In this document: piece by piece, positions 16,396 to 23,405 of the stretch
Position numbering within the stretch: position 1 is the first letter of the stretch
Layout of the letters: every line of letters begins with the position of its first letter
Origin: UBA6168 sp964442355
GTDB lineage: Bacteria; Bacteroidota; Bacteroidia; Chitinophagales; Saprospiraceae
DNA: 34,653 nt
Assembly: GCA_964442355.1 (NCBI GenBank)
Contig: CAYTZS010000033.1
Span: forward strand, 1-34,653
Direction: 5' to 3'
Notes under the pieces: generated by a model
Databases searched by the model: none
Seen by the model: the letters and a program-made list of their open reading frames with translations, nothing else
Told to the model about the DNA's origin: nothing
Position numbers and translations under genes: made by a program

Positions 16396-17850
16396 TTATT
16401 CCAAGATGCTGAAAACCAAGTAGTTGTCGTCTTCGTAAACGACTTCAGCAAGTGGGGTTGCCTGCTTTCCCCATTGTTTTTTATTGATAAAAAGCAAGCG
16501 GCAGCCCCGTTTTGCGAGGTCGCTCAGGTGTGTTTCGTCGCCAATTTGCGCAGCGTTCAGCAACCAGCCCTTGCGGTGGGCGAAGTACAGTTCTTGTGGG
16601 TTGCCGGTTTGGGCATAGAACGCCACGAGGTCGCTGCGTTGGCTGAGCGAATCGGCGATAGCTTCGAGTTGCAGTTTGGGCAGTTCGCTTTTTTTGATGC
16701 GGAAGGCGTCTTGTTGGTTGGCGATGCTTTCCACCGCCACTGCCAGCAGGAGCAGGTTGCATAGCCAAGTTCTGGGTATTCTCGAAACGGCATAGCCCGC
16801 CATCAATGCCATCACTGGCACGAACGGAATGATGTAGTAGTTGTGGTGGTAAAAGCTTGAGCCTGACTTGAACATGTACCCCACGAAAGCCATAGAAAGC
16901 AGCCCGAACAAGCCTAGCAGCTGCCACTCCCGCCTCCAAGCAGCAAGCCCGATACCCACGAGGTACAGGCCGAACGCTACGTAACTTTTCAAGGCGCTTT
17001 GGTAAAATCGCTCGGCTACTTCCGGCAAATCGCCGAAGATTTCCCACATGCCTACTGCCACCGAGCGCATCGGGTAGTGCTCGAAACCGTAAGTCTGCAC
17101 CACGTGCGGCAGCCAACGGAAATACCACCAGCTGCAGCAGGCCAACAGCAAAAGGCCTGCACTTGCCAGTCCGATTTTCCTTTTTGGCAAAATGTTTTTA
17201 TCAAAAAACGGGAACGCCAGTGCTGCCAATAGAAAGCCTGAAGGCAGCTTGCTCAAGGCACCCAACGTGCCCAACAGCCCGAACAGTGCCAAACGCCAAC
17301 TGCCGCCCCGGTGCAACCACTCCAAGCCGAACCACAGCCCCGCCAGCACCAGCGAAACGCTGAAGGTATCCGGCATGATGATTCTGGAGTGGCCAAACCA
17401 GATGGAGCAGAGCAAGATGAGCGTGGCAGCAAATTCAATGGTGGCTGTTCGGTTTGTGATTGGCGGATTGCGGAGGATGGGGGCGATGTATTTTTTGACC
17501 AAACAGTAGAAAAACCAAATGCCAAAACTGGATACCACGAGGCTGATGAGCCGTCCGTACCAATGCTGCCAGCCGAAAACTTCAGCTGTGAGGTAAATCA
17601 AGTAATTGAACAGTGGGAATTCTTTGGCGGTGATGCCCGTGAGGTCGCCTGCCATGTCCACCCGGCAATAGAGCGGGTTGTTGTCCACTTCCAAGAAGTT
17701 GCGGGCGTACATGTTGGTGGTACACTGCCGCCAATTCTGGTTGGCATCCAGCGGCGGATTGGTGATGCCGTAGAGCCGCAGCAAGAAAAAGGCTAGTATC
17801 AGCCAGCGGATGTCGGTAAGGTATTTTGCAAAGCGGTTCACGGCAGTCAA
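16396..17850 (-). CDS. ArnT/GT39-superfamily membrane glycosyltransferase (second of pair)
   Basis: A 484-residue polytopic membrane protein of the dolichyl-phosphate-mannose mannosyltransferase-like (PMT_2/ArnT) superfamily. It has about 10-11 hydrophobic helices, then a soluble C-terminal domain from about residue 385. The first periplasmic loop reads NPPLDANQNWRQCTTNMYARNF: the loop Asp is kept, and the WRQ..T...ARNF pattern is one I associate with a Bacteroidota subgroup. Such enzymes transfer a sugar from a polyprenyl-phosphate donor outside the inner membrane. The start is unusual: the frame begins at TTG 17850, overlapping the upstream gene's TGA by 3 bases (TTGA), or at GTG 17841. No ATG exists before residue 48, so translational coupling is likely. 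Confidence 0.82.
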   Translation of the reverse strand: MTAVNRFAKYLTDIRWLILAFFLLRLYGITNPPLDANQNWRQCTTNMYARNFLEVDNNPLYCRVDMAGDLTGITAKEFPLFNYLIYLTAEVFGWQHWYGRLISLVVSSFGIWFFYCLVKKYIAPILRNPPITNRTATIEFAATLILLCSIWFGHSRIIMPDTFSVSLVLAGLWFGLEWLHRGGSWRLALFGLLGTLGALSKLPSGFLLAALAFPFFDKNILPKRKIGLASAGLLLLACCSWWYFRWLPHVVQTYGFEHYPMRSVAVGMWEIFGDLPEVAERFYQSALKSYVAFGLYLVGIGLAAWRREWQLLGLFGLLSMAFVGYMFKSGSSFYHHNYYIIPFVPVMALMAGYAVSRIPRTWLCNLLLLAVAVESIANQQDAFRIKKSELPKLQLEAIADSLSQRSDLVAFYAQTGNPQELYFAHRKGWLLNAAQIGDETHLSDLAKRGCRLLFINKKQWGKQATPLAEVVYEDDNYLVFSILE

Positions 17851-19256
17851 TTTTCAGGGGTGAAAATAAGCCATCCATCTGTTTCGCCAGATTTTTTCCA
17901 GGCAGTTGGCAGTTGCGAGGGCCATTCGTTTTTGTTAGTAACGAGTACTTCACCAGGGTTAAGTTCTGTGCCGCCAAACCGCATTTTTTTACCATGAAAA
18001 TAAAGGTAGGCCAGCAAGTCCTGTTCCATCCGGTTGGCAACGACAATGGTCTCCGTTTGAGAAAAAACGTGATTGAATTTGGTAGCCAAATCCGGCTTTG
18101 GAGGTGCCTGCCAGAACAACACAACTTGCCGACCTATTGTGAAAGCCAGCAGCACGAAGTAGGCCCATTTTACCCAAGCCAGGTTTAGCCAAAAATGTCG
18201 GATGCCCCAAAAAGTGGCAATGCCAACGAACGGTAGCGTCGGGGCCAAATACCATCGGTTTGACTTGGCGGCGATGACAAGAAACAGCGCCAGCGGAAAG
18301 TAAAGGCACACGGATAACAACAAAAGACGGTTGCGTTCGGAGAGCAGTTTTGCCCAAGCTTGTGCCTTGTTTTTTGCCAAAAGCACCAACCCAAAAGCCA
18401 AGAAACCAAAAAAGACGAAGTGCCAGAGGTTGAAGCTTTTGTCAAGGCTGTAAAAGAAGAACGAAGGGTCGAATGCTGCTTTCCAACCATCGGCTGGCTG
18501 GGTGAAGCGTTTCAAAAGGTCAACCGTGAAGAGTTGGTCGGAGGAGCTTGTTGCGGCGGCCTTTTTACCCCAAAATTCCTGCACAACACCCCAGCTCAGC
18601 GGGAACGCTAGCGCTATGGCTGCTCCAGCCCAAGTTGTTTTTGATTTCAAAATCGGTTTGGTTTTCTTCGAAAATACGACATAAAGCATCATGCCTGGCA
18701 ATAGCACCGCTGCCGCAGGCCCTTTGGTCAAGTAAGCCAATCCGATGCTTAATCCAGCGAGAAGCGCACCGTTTTTTTTGTCAGAATCAACAAAGCGGAG
18801 GAAATGGAAAACGCTTGCAACCAACAAGCAGGCGAGCAAAGCGTCGAAGTCGCCCGTGCGACCTACGTGCCAGCCAATGAGGCCCTTCACGCTCGCTAGC
18901 AAAAGGCAAGTAAGCACCGCAAAGTTGGTCGAGCGGTACAATGTAATGATTTTGAAAGTGAAAAAAAACAGGGTCATGATGGCCAAAGCCGATGGAAGTC
19001 GAAGTGCTAACTCGTTGAACCCCAGTAGGTTGAATGACAATGCCACGCACCAAATAAACAATGGTGGCTTGAAGCTCCAAGTGTCGGGTTGGCCACAGAA
19101 GTGGAGGTTGAGCCAGTCGCCGTTTTGAAGCATTTCCAGGGCATTGATGGCGTTACGGGACTCATCCCAAGGCGAGAGCGGGTGCTGCCCAAGCTTCAGA
19201 AAAGCCAGCAGTAGAATGAGGGCGAGTGAAAATGCTACTAACGTTTTTTGATTCAT
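17847..19256 (-). CDS. ArnT/GT39-superfamily membrane glycosyltransferase (first of pair)
   Basis: A 469-residue inner-membrane protein with about 11-12 hydrophobic segments. It starts MNQKTLVAFSLALILLLAFL, and the first periplasmic loop LGQHPLSPWDESRNA carries the DE pair typical of ArnT-like transferases. WHVGRTGDFDALLACL (about 140-155) matches the second conserved Asp region. Members move a sugar such as aminoarabinose or mannose from undecaprenyl phosphate to lipid A, glycans or proteins; the acceptor here is unknown. I chose ATG 19256 over an in-frame codon 19 residues upstream because that extension is not hydrophobic or conserved. The gene is coupled to the next GT by an overlap and divergent from the GH2 gene. 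Confidence 0.87.
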   Translation of the reverse strand: MNQKTLVAFSLALILLLAFLKLGQHPLSPWDESRNAINALEMLQNGDWLNLHFCGQPDTWSFKPPLFIWCVALSFNLLGFNELALRLPSALAIMTLFFFTFKIITLYRSTNFAVLTCLLLASVKGLIGWHVGRTGDFDALLACLLVASVFHFLRFVDSDKKNGALLAGLSIGLAYLTKGPAAAVLLPGMMLYVVFSKKTKPILKSKTTWAGAAIALAFPLSWGVVQEFWGKKAAATSSSDQLFTVDLLKRFTQPADGWKAAFDPSFFFYSLDKSFNLWHFVFFGFLAFGLVLLAKNKAQAWAKLLSERNRLLLLSVCLYFPLALFLVIAAKSNRWYLAPTLPFVGIATFWGIRHFWLNLAWVKWAYFVLLAFTIGRQVVLFWQAPPKPDLATKFNHVFSQTETIVVANRMEQDLLAYLYFHGKKMRFGGTELNPGEVLVTNKNEWPSQLPTAWKKSGETDGWLIFTPEN

Positions 19257-19310
19257 GTCCAAGCATAATTCCGGGCAACCTCTTTGGCCGAAAGCCGTTA
19301 AGCAGGTGGG

Positions 19311-19318
19311 CAAATCTA
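19311..19318 (-). promoter_or_regulatory. Candidate -7 element for the glycosyltransferase pair
   Basis: Minus-strand TAGATTTG matches TAnnTTTG, 55 nt upstream of the ATG at 19256. It lies two bases away from an opposing element at 19321-19328. There is no ideal -33 TTG. Confidence 0.35.
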
Positions 19319-19320
19319 CA

Positions 19321-19328
19321 TACCTTCG
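19321..19328 (+). promoter_or_regulatory. Candidate -7 element for the GH2 gene
   Basis: TACCTTCG is one mismatch from TAnnTTTG and lies 30 nt before the proposed ATG at 19359. It abuts the opposing minus-strand element, so the two transcripts would start back to back. Confidence 0.25.
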
Positions 19329-19358
19329 CCCGACTATTCATCCAAAATTTTGCTTCTA

Positions 19359-21797
19359 ATGATGCTTCGTAAACTCCCCTTTCTTTTTTTCTTATCCCTT
19401 GTCTTTCAGCAAGTTATGTTGTTGGCGCAGCCAGCTTGGAAACCCGTGCCAGGCACTTTGACCACCCCTTGGACGGATAAGGTGAATCCTGATTCGCCAT
19501 TGCCGGAGTACCCCCGCCCAAACATGACCCGCCTAGATTGGCAAAGCCTGAATGGACTTTGGAATCTCAGCCTGCTTGACGATGCAACGGGCAAGCCGGA
19601 AAAACAAGGCAAAATCCTCGTCCCATTCCCAGTTGAATCGGTGCTGTCGGGTTGTGGCTGGCGGGTAGAGCCTCGTCATGTGATGGTTTACACTCGGAAG
19701 CATTTTATGCCAAGCCGCTGGAAAGGCAAGCGGGTGCTGATGCATTTTGGCGCGTCCGATTGGCACACAAAACTGTTCGTAAACGGCAAGAAAGTGGGTG
19801 ACCACAAGGGGGGCTATGATGCTTTTTTCTTTGATATTACGGACGCTATTACGCTTGGCGCAGAAGCCGAATTGAGCGTTCATGTGACGGACCCCACCGA
19901 TGCCGGTCCGCAAGCTGTGGGCAAACAACACCTCAAGCCTGGGGGAATTTGGTACACCCCGACGAGTGGCATTTGGCAGACCATTTGGCTGGAGCCCGTG
20001 GCGCAAACATTTGTGAAATCGTACCGTGCCGAACCGCAACCCGACAAAAACCGGGTGCTGGTGAGGGTGGAAACGGAGGGTGACATGAGCGAATTGAAGC
20101 TGGTGGCCCGTGTAGTGAAAGATGGAAGGACGGTGACAGAGGCCACGGGAAAGGTAGGTTCGCCTTTGATGCTGTTTGTGAAGGACGGCCACCTCTGGAC
20201 GCTCGAAGACCCCTATCTCTACGACCTTGAAATCGCACTGGAAGGCAGCAACGGCAAGGCTGTGGACAAAGTGAAGGGCTATTTTGGCCTTCGGAAAATC
20301 ACGGTCGGCCCCGATGAAAAAGGCGTACCCCGCCTCTTGCTCAACGATAAACCCATCTTTCAACTTGGCCCCCTCGACCAAGGATTTTGGCCAGATGGAC
20401 TTTACACGCCTCCCACCGAGGAGGCTATCTTGTTCGACCTACAAACGCTTAAATCCATGGGGTTCAACATGATACGCAAGCACGTGAAAGTGGAGCTCGC
20501 CCGCTGGTACTACCACTGCGACCGCATGGGGTTCCTCGTTTGGCAGGACATGCCGAGCGCCAACCCCGTCACCGAGGAAGACCGTACCCAGTTTCGGTGG
20601 GAAATGAAGGCAATGGTTGACCAGCTTTACAACCATCCCAGCATCGTGATGTGGGTGCCTTTCAACGAGGGTTGGGGGCAGCACGAGACGCCGGAATATG
20701 TGCAAAAACTGCGGGAATGGGACCCCACCCGCCTTGTCAACAATGCCTCGGGTTGGACCGATGCGGGCGTTGGCGACGTGCTCGACATCCACGATTACCC
20801 TGGCCCATCGTCTCCCAAGGTGGAGGATGGTCGTGTGGCCGTGCTGGGCGAGTTCGGCGGTCTGGGCCTCAACGTGGCTGGCCACCAATGGGCCACCGAT
20901 GGCTGGGGTTACCAGCAAATCGAGACGCCGGAAGCGCTGCTCTACCGCTACGAGGAGCTTTGCAGGCAGTTGCTGCCGCTGGTTGATGACGCCGGGTTGA
21001 GCGCTGCTGTTTACACACAGGTGAGTGATGTGGAAACCGAAAACAACGGCCTGATGACCTACGACCGCCGGGTGGTGAAGATAGACCCTAGCTTGTTGCG
21101 CCTTGCCCACCGTGGTCAAATGCCCCCCAAACCCACCACGAATGCCAATATTTTTGTAAAAAATACAAACGTGGAGCTGGCAACGGTGAAGCCAAACGCT
21201 GTTATTGAATATGCCATCGAGACGCAAAATCAACCGCTAGTTTGGCAGCGTTATACGATGCCCATTCCGCTGAAAAACACGGCGGCTATCGTTTGCCGAG
21301 CGGCTTGGCCTGACAGCCTGAAGAGCCACGAGCAGCGCTATGTTTTTACCAAAACCAAGGCCATGAAGCCCAAGGGCAAAACGGGCAGCAAGCCTGGGCT
21401 CAAGGCAAAGCTGTACGCTGGGTCATGGGACAAGCTCCCTGATTTTAAAGCGTTGTTTGTCTCAAATGAACTGGTAGTCAATGAGTTAAGTCTCAAGCAG
21501 GTTGAACAAAAAGAGGACTTTGGTGTGGTGTTCGAGGGCGGGCTTGAGGTGCCTACGACGGGCGTTTACACCCTGCACCTCCGTTCTGACGATGGCTCAC
21601 GACTGCTACTAAATGGTCAGCTGTTGATTGAAAATGACGGAATCCATGGCATGAAAGACGTGCCAGCGAATGTGGCATTGAAGGCTGGCAAACATTCCCT
21701 CCAAGTTCAGTTTTTTCAGAAAAAGGGTGGGGTCGGTCTAGAGTTCTGGCTGGAAGATGCTTTCGGTAAGAGGCTGGAAGCGAGGTTTGTGCATTGA
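19359..21797 (+). CDS. Secreted glycoside hydrolase family 2 protein with C-terminal PA14 domain
   Basis: An 812-residue exported glycosidase. A signal peptide spans roughly residues 1-24. The GH2 sugar-binding domain holds LDWQSLNGLWNLSLLDD and SDWHTKLFVNGKKVGDHKGGYD. It is followed by an Ig-like middle domain and the TIM barrel. The acid/base is Glu437 in VPFNEGWG and the nucleophile is Glu498 in LGEFGG. A basic linker (KTKAMKPKGKTGSKPG) joins a PA14 domain (about 680-812) with LRSDDGSRLLLNGQLLIEND, a carbohydrate-binding beta sandwich. GH2 members include beta-galactosidases, beta-glucuronidases and beta-mannosidases; the specificity is not readable here. ATG 19359 and ATG 19362 are equally good starts. 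The location would be periplasm or cell surface. Confidence 0.92.
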   Translation: MMLRKLPFLFFLSLVFQQVMLLAQPAWKPVPGTLTTPWTDKVNPDSPLPEYPRPNMTRLDWQSLNGLWNLSLLDDATGKPEKQGKILVPFPVESVLSGCGWRVEPRHVMVYTRKHFMPSRWKGKRVLMHFGASDWHTKLFVNGKKVGDHKGGYDAFFFDITDAITLGAEAELSVHVTDPTDAGPQAVGKQHLKPGGIWYTPTSGIWQTIWLEPVAQTFVKSYRAEPQPDKNRVLVRVETEGDMSELKLVARVVKDGRTVTEATGKVGSPLMLFVKDGHLWTLEDPYLYDLEIALEGSNGKAVDKVKGYFGLRKITVGPDEKGVPRLLLNDKPIFQLGPLDQGFWPDGLYTPPTEEAILFDLQTLKSMGFNMIRKHVKVELARWYYHCDRMGFLVWQDMPSANPVTEEDRTQFRWEMKAMVDQLYNHPSIVMWVPFNEGWGQHETPEYVQKLREWDPTRLVNNASGWTDAGVGDVLDIHDYPGPSSPKVEDGRVAVLGEFGGLGLNVAGHQWATDGWGYQQIETPEALLYRYEELCRQLLPLVDDAGLSAAVYTQVSDVETENNGLMTYDRRVVKIDPSLLRLAHRGQMPPKPTTNANIFVKNTNVELATVKPNAVIEYAIETQNQPLVWQRYTMPIPLKNTAAIVCRAAWPDSLKSHEQRYVFTKTKAMKPKGKTGSKPGLKAKLYAGSWDKLPDFKALFVSNELVVNELSLKQVEQKEDFGVVFEGGLEVPTTGVYTLHLRSDDGSRLLLNGQLLIENDGIHGMKDVPANVALKAGKHSLQVQFFQKKGGVGLEFWLEDAFGKRLEARFVH

Positions 21798-21823
21798 GCA
21801 GACAAGATTTGTACACAAAGCGA

Positions 21824-21913
21824 ACGGAGAAGGGTCACAGAGGCCACAGCGATTTTTGCTATGCTGTATTATTACCTCTGTGCGCTCTGTGTCTCTTCTC
21901 CGTGTGCTCTGTG
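21824..21913. repeat. CTCTGTG-type intergenic repeat forming a nested hairpin
   Basis: CTCTGTG occurs at 21876, 21885 and 21907, with complementary CACAGAGG at 21836-21843. The outer arms ACGGAGAAG (21824-21832) and CTTCTCCGT (21895-21903) are a perfect 9-bp inverted repeat, and CACAGAGG/CCTCTGTG (21875-21882) a perfect inner 8-bp one. It sits between the convergent GH2 and DUF3127 genes and could end transcription from both sides, although no long T-run follows. Confidence 0.6.
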
Positions 21914-21925
21914 TCCAACCGCCCG

Positions 21926-22291
21926 TTAAAATGGCAAATCCTCATTCACGTGAGCAGGCTCATCAGCGGCAGTCGGGAAGTCGTAGTCTGCCGCTGCGGG
22001 TGGCGGTGCCGATGTGGTTCCAGTGGCCTTTTCAATGCGCCAAGCATTGAGGTTTGTGAAATACTTTCCCTGCCACTCACGGCCACGCAAGTCAAAATGC
22101 ACTTTGATGGTTTCGCCTTCTTTGTGGGCATCAATGGCAGCGCAGCGGTCCTGTGTCAGTTGGAATTTGACGTACTGCGGGTAGTTGCCGTCGGGCACCT
22201 CGATGACGAACTCCCTTGCCTGAAAGGACTGTGATTTGTTCTCGGTGTCGAATTTGCGGAGGAGCTTCCCCTCGATTTCAAAGCTGGGCAT
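21926..22291 (-). CDS. DUF3127 domain protein
   Basis: A 121-residue protein beginning MPSFEIEGKLLRKFDTE, with SFQAREFVIEVPDGNYPQYVKFQLTQ and VHFDLRGREWQGKYFTNLNAWRIEK, the compact OB-like pattern of DUF3127, a Bacteroidota family. The tail is acidic and proline-rich and ends EDLPF. That tail resembles the acidic C-terminus of single-stranded-DNA-binding proteins (DDDIPF), which recruits partner proteins, so a nucleic-acid-binding role is likely (inference). I start at ATG 22291; an upstream in-frame ATG would read through the neighbouring gene's terminator. Confidence 0.88.
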   Translation of the reverse strand: MPSFEIEGKLLRKFDTENKSQSFQAREFVIEVPDGNYPQYVKFQLTQDRCAAIDAHKEGETIKVHFDLRGREWQGKYFTNLNAWRIEKATGTTSAPPPAAADYDFPTAADEPAHVNEDLPF

Positions 22292-22365
22292 AGCGGTTTG
22301 TTGTATTGTTGATTTGTTTACCCCTTTGGGGCTTGATGATGAATTGTTTAGGCATAAAACGCCAT

Positions 22366-22397
22366 AAAAAAACGAAAGACGGAACATTCCGTCTTTC
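22366..22397 (-). terminator. Intrinsic terminator of the ArsC-like gene
   Basis: On the minus strand, an 11-bp inverted repeat (GAAAGACGGAA / TTCCGTCTTTC, 22374-22397) is followed by one G and seven consecutive Ts (22372 down to 22366). It lies 58 nt after the stop codon of the ArsC-like gene: a standard rho-independent terminator. Confidence 0.88.
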
Positions 22398-22454
22398 ATT
22401 TCGCCATCAAAATTAGTCAAACTCTGGTGATTGGAAAAAGGCAGTGACTGATTT

Positions 22455-22838
22455 TTACAAAATCGTAGCGGCTTCGCCGGTGGTTAGTTTGTAAATATCG
22501 GTGGCGTTGCAGCAAAGCACGGCCTTGGTGCCCCGCATGGCGATGGGAGCTCTGAGGAGGGCAGGGTTGTGCATGATGACGTTCAGCCAATCTTGATCGT
22601 TGAAAGATTTACCTCGAATGTTCTGTTGGTAGTAAGGATGCGCTTTGTTCAATAACTCCTTCGGATGTAGGTCCAATGCACTGATGATTTGCTGCCAACT
22701 GGTGCCGGTGGAGGGGGCTTGGTTGAAAGCAAATGTGCGGATGTAGGGTGCCAAACTTTGGGCATGGGCAACGGTCTTGCGGTCGTTGCTGGACTCCGGA
22801 TTGAAATAAATCAAAATCTCTCGGTTGTGTGTCTTCAT
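22455..22838 (-). CDS. ArsC/Spx-like thioredoxin-fold protein without the catalytic cysteine
   Basis: A 127-residue protein that aligns with arsenate reductase (ArsC) and Spx-type proteins. It opens ILIYFNPESSNDRKTV, where ArsC has IYHNPACGTSRNT. Tyr11, Asn13, Pro14 and Arg20 are kept, but the catalytic Cys is Ser16. Further family features are WQQIISALDLHPKELLNK, the middle helix, and LRAPIAMRGTKAVLC, equivalent to the ArsC RPIV strand. It cannot work as a classical arsenate reductase. Two cysteines occur only late (about positions 109-110). The start is ATG 22838, with a strong promoter upstream and a clear terminator downstream, so it is an independent, expressed monocistron. Possible roles are an adaptor or a redox-independent binding protein; unknown. 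Confidence 0.8.
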   Translation of the reverse strand: MKTHNREILIYFNPESSNDRKTVAHAQSLAPYIRTFAFNQAPSTGTSWQQIISALDLHPKELLNKAHPYYQQNIRGKSFNDQDWLNVIMHNPALLRAPIAMRGTKAVLCCNATDIYKLTTGEAATIL

Positions 22839-22877
22839 GCTGCAATCGTTTTGGAAGTGAAAGAATATGAACAAGAA

Positions 22878-22908
22878 CAAATTTAGTTATAATTTTAAGA
22901 AAAGACAA
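22878..22908 (-). promoter_or_regulatory. Bacteroidota-type promoter of the ArsC-like gene
   Basis: Minus strand: TTG (22908-22906), 20 nt, then TAAATTTG (22885-22878). This is an exact -7 match with near-ideal spacing to -33, about 40 nt upstream of the start codon, within a very AT-rich 215-bp divergent gap (22839-23053). Confidence 0.6.
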
Positions 22909-23024
22909 TTATTTGGAACAATAAATTTAAAAAGTATTTTTCTATAAATTTATAAACTTGTAATAATTTACAATCTGGTATTTTGTTCTGCTTTCATCTT
23001 GAAATGAGTTCTCGTTCATTTTGC

Positions 23025-23032
23025 CATCTTTG
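23025..23032 (+). promoter_or_regulatory. Candidate -7 element for the conserved 98-aa gene
   Basis: CATCTTTG is one mismatch from TAnnTTTG. It is preceded by a TTG 23 nt upstream and lies 21 nt before the ATG at 23054. Confidence 0.3.
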
Positions 23033-23053
23033 CGCCCCAAATTCAAACGCAAT

Positions 23054-23350
23054 ATGATTAACCTGACGAAACATTCCCTCCAAAAACTTGAAGTGCTTTT
23101 TCAGGAATTGGGCTACGTCATCCGCTATGAAAAGGGCAATTTCAACTCTGGCTACTGCATCGTTGAATCACGCAACATCGTGATAATCAACAAGTTCTTC
23201 GAAACGGATGCTCGTATCAACACCTTGCTGGACATCTTGCAGAACATTGAGTTCGAGCCAGCCATGCTCAGCGAGAAGTCGGCGAAGTTTTACGAGCGAA
23301 TCTTGAAGCACTCGACCGAAGAAGAAGAACAAGCAGAGGAACTGCACTGA
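23054..23350 (+). CDS. Conserved small protein of Bacteroidota, function unknown
   Basis: A 98-residue soluble protein. The middle reads YVIRYEKGNFNSGYCIVESRNIVIINKFF, a pattern I recall from uncharacterised Bacteroidota proteins of similar length. It is predicted mixed alpha/beta, followed by an amphipathic helix and a highly acidic tail (TEEEEQAEELH). It starts at ATG 23054; an earlier in-frame codon would add a basic stretch overlapping the proposed promoter. It lies 55 bp upstream of the dihydroorotase-like gene and may be co-transcribed with it. I cannot assign a function. Confidence 0.75.
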   Translation: MINLTKHSLQKLEVLFQELGYVIRYEKGNFNSGYCIVESRNIVIINKFFETDARINTLLDILQNIEFEPAMLSEKSAKFYERILKHSTEEEEQAEELH

Positions 23351-23405
23351 CATTCCTCACTGTTTTTTCACCCGGCCAACCTATTTTTACGGCCAAATCG
23401 CATCC

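Noticed and set aside
17900..17915. AGTTGGC-like heptamers near the 3' end of the first GT39 gene
   Set aside because: They lie inside coding sequence in frame with ordinary residues, and two units can arise by chance, so they are not counted as an array.
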